Shown here in pieces: positions 5,946 through 7,339 of a DNA stretch of 7,339 bases. The translations under genes were made by a program, and so were the position numbers. Position 1 is the first letter of the stretch; the number at the start of each line of letters is the position of its first letter. This DNA comes from Planctomycetia bacterium. Its GTDB lineage: Bacteria; Planctomycetota; Phycisphaerae; Phycisphaerales; SM1A02. Under the pieces are notes generated by a model. The model was not told where the DNA came from and did not search any database. It worked only from the letters and a program-made list of their open reading frames with translations. The stretch is taken from positions 1-7,339 of the forward strand of contig SYPI01000165.1 in the NCBI GenBank assembly GCA_005804005.1, in the 5' to 3' direction.

Positions 5946-7339
5946 CTAGCCGCCCCCCTTGTCCGATTTCTTCTCCAGATAGTCCGCCAAGTTCAGACCG
6001 GGGTCGGGCTGCTGCATCTGAATGTCGAACTGGATCCGCTCCGGATCTACACCCAGGATGTACTTGATGCGCACTTGGGCCAAAGCGTGGCCCAGCACAT
6101 TCATGATGGCTCGCTGGCGGTAGAGCTCGGGGGCGACTCGGTACGAGTCCGACTGCCCCAGCACCACTTGGCTGACTCGGCGGGCGTCCAATAACTTCTC
6201 CCAGCGGGTGGCCCGAGCCGCGCTGATCACGCTGGCCGCCTGGGCCCGCGACTCCAGCAGCAGCGATTCGCAGATGGCGCGTTGGGCATCAGCTGGCGCG
6301 CTGTCAGCCCCCTGCTCGCGCTCGATTCGGCGCAGGTCGTTGATAGCCGTCACCGCCCGGCGGGCTGTTCCTACGGAGCCGACCAGCGCCGCCATGGTGG
6401 TGTTGACCACGCGCTGGGCCTCGTCAACCAACTTGGCGGAGTTCTGCAGGTCGATGGAGCGCTCCTCGAACATGGCCGCCGCCTCGGGGGGCGGCCGCAG
6501 GGTGGGCACCTCTACGGAGACCACGTCGATACCGGCGCCGGCGGCGTCGAAAGCAGCCTGAATCCGGGTGCGCAGGGAGTTCACCAGCGAATCGCCCTCG
6601 GGGGACAGCACCTGATCGAACGATGTCACCGCCAGCAGTTGGCTGGCCTCGCGCATGGCAATACCGCGGACTGCTCGATCGCGCATGGAGAGCCCGCGCC
6701 GCTGCGGAGCGTCATCAACGAATGTCAGGTACTGCTCCAGCGCCCCGGGCTTCACTCGGTAGCGCAGAACGAACTCGGCTTCGATGACCGCGAATCGATC
6801 GGTCAGACTGGCCGTCTCCTCGGTCGCGGTGGCCTGAAGCGCCTGGGTGACCTCTGCCGAGAGAGGGGCCGCCTGCACGATGAACGGTCGACGGTCGGCG
6901 CTGGTTTCTCCTTCGATGGGCCAGAGATTGACCGCGCCGGGGCGCGTCGGTTCAGCACCCAAGGCCACTGAGCGCAGCCGAGCGACGTCATAGGTGGCCA
7001 CGCTCTCCAGTGGCCAGGGCAGTTTCACCAGGAGGGCCGATTGTTCGGTGGCGCCGGTGATGGCGCCGCCCCGCAACCGCAGCGCTTCGAAGCCCGGAGG
7101 CACAACCACCACCGTCGACAGCAGCACCAGCACCACAATTGCCAATCCCCCCAGCGAGAGCACGCTGCGCAACAGCAGTTGGTATCCCCAGGTGCTGGTG
7201 ACATCGAACCCGAACTGATAGTTCACCGCTTCGTTCACGCTGCGAACGATGGAGTCGGGGGCCGCCAGCAGGCCGAGGATCTTGCTGTCGAAGGCGGGCC
7301 GCGGAGTTTCACCAACCCGGCGCGGTCGATAGAGATTCA
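5946..7339 (-). CDS. HflK-like SPFH/band-7 membrane protein, 5' end outside the window
   Basis: This is a probable inner-membrane SPFH (stomatin/prohibitin/flotillin/HflK-C) protein, of the kind that forms cages or microdomains and modulates FtsH. The frame is open from the window edge: 33 codons precede the GTG at 7236-7238 without a stop, and they look coding (they include RPAFDSKILGLLAAPDSIVR), so the GTG is probably an internal Val and the true start lies beyond 7339. Counting from that GTG, there is one membrane segment at about residues 25-47, followed directly by the band-7 entry (VPPGFEALRLRGG) and the HflK-like KLPWPLESV at 72-80. The band-7 fold runs to about 250, where RPPPEAAAMFEE matches the usual P-P-x-E-V junction. 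A long Ala/Arg/Glu-rich helical region (about 255-360) follows, then YRVAPELYRQRAIMNVL, typical of the C-terminal part of HflK. It is the first gene seen in the operon, 36 bp upstream of the HflC-like gene. The family call is firm; true orthology to HflK is less so, because the third SPFH gene is also HflK-like. Confidence 0.85.
   Translation of the reverse strand, partial: NLYRPRRVGETPRPAFDSKILGLLAAPDSIVRSVNEAVNYQFGFDVTSTWGYQLLLRSVLSLGGLAIVVLVLLSTVVVVPPGFEALRLRGGAITGATEQSALLVKLPWPLESVATYDVARLRSVALGAEPTRPGAVNLWPIEGETSADRRPFIVQAAPLSAEVTQALQATATEETASLTDRFAVIEAEFVLRYRVKPGALEQYLTFVDDAPQRRGLSMRDRAVRGIAMREASQLLAVTSFDQVLSPEGDSLVNSLRTRIQAAFDAAGAGIDVVSVEVPTLRPPPEAAAMFEERSIDLQNSAKLVDEAQRVVNTTMAALVGSVGTARRAVTAINDLRRIEREQGADSAPADAQRAICESLLLESRAQAASVISAARATRWEKLLDARRVSQVVLGQSDSYRVAPELYRQRAIMNVLGHALAQVRIKYILGVDPERIQFDIQMQQPDPGLNLADYLEKKSDKGGG

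Noticed and set aside
6282..6971. A 229-codon open frame on the plus strand, antisense to the first SPFH gene
   Set aside because: It lies wholly inside a clear SPFH gene, its product is His/Gly/Arg-rich with no recognisable domain, and long antisense frames are common in GC-rich DNA.

Overview
The window reads as one continuous, compact minus-strand operon. It is GC-rich, with every real gene on the same strand, and in transcription order (high to low coordinates) it holds: a 5'-truncated SPFH/band-7 protein of the HflK type (continues past base 7339), an HflC-type SPFH protein (4995-5909), a third SPFH protein that also looks HflK-like (3571-4989), an ABC transporter ATPase with a long disordered C-terminal tail (2345-3574), a large ABC-2 type permease (312-2348), and the first 102 residues of a membrane-anchored protein (308 down to base 1, running off the edge). 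Intergenic distances are 36 bp, 5 bp, two ATGA-type 4-bp overlaps and 3 bp, so the last five genes are probably translationally coupled. There is no gene-free stretch over 36 bp, and I see no RNA gene, terminator, mobile element or CRISPR array.

The likely source is Planctomycetota or a close PVC-group relative. This rests mainly on the N-terminus of the last, partial gene, which carries a pattern (L-G-x-A-x-G-x-x-R-G-x-x-V-D-x-L-W-I-x-A, then Y-E-A-M, then I-T-K-L-Q-P-R-F) that I recall from conserved planctomycete membrane proteins with TPR-like repeats. The pairing of HflK/HflC-like proteins with an ABC-2 exporter and that protein also fits. This is an assignment from memory, not from a search.

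Functionally, HflK and HflC of Escherichia coli form a large hetero-oligomeric SPFH cage in the inner membrane that encloses and modulates the FtsH protease. Here three divergent SPFH proteins, rather than two, are encoded together and are coupled to an ABC ATPase/permease pair whose permease appears to have two extracytoplasmic soluble domains. A reasonable inference is a membrane microdomain or cage assembly working with, or housing, an ABC-type exporter or mechanical transducer; its substrate cannot be read from the sequence. The strongest leads are the three-SPFH set, its tight coupling to the transporter and the TPR-like protein, and the unusual architecture of the permease and ATPase.
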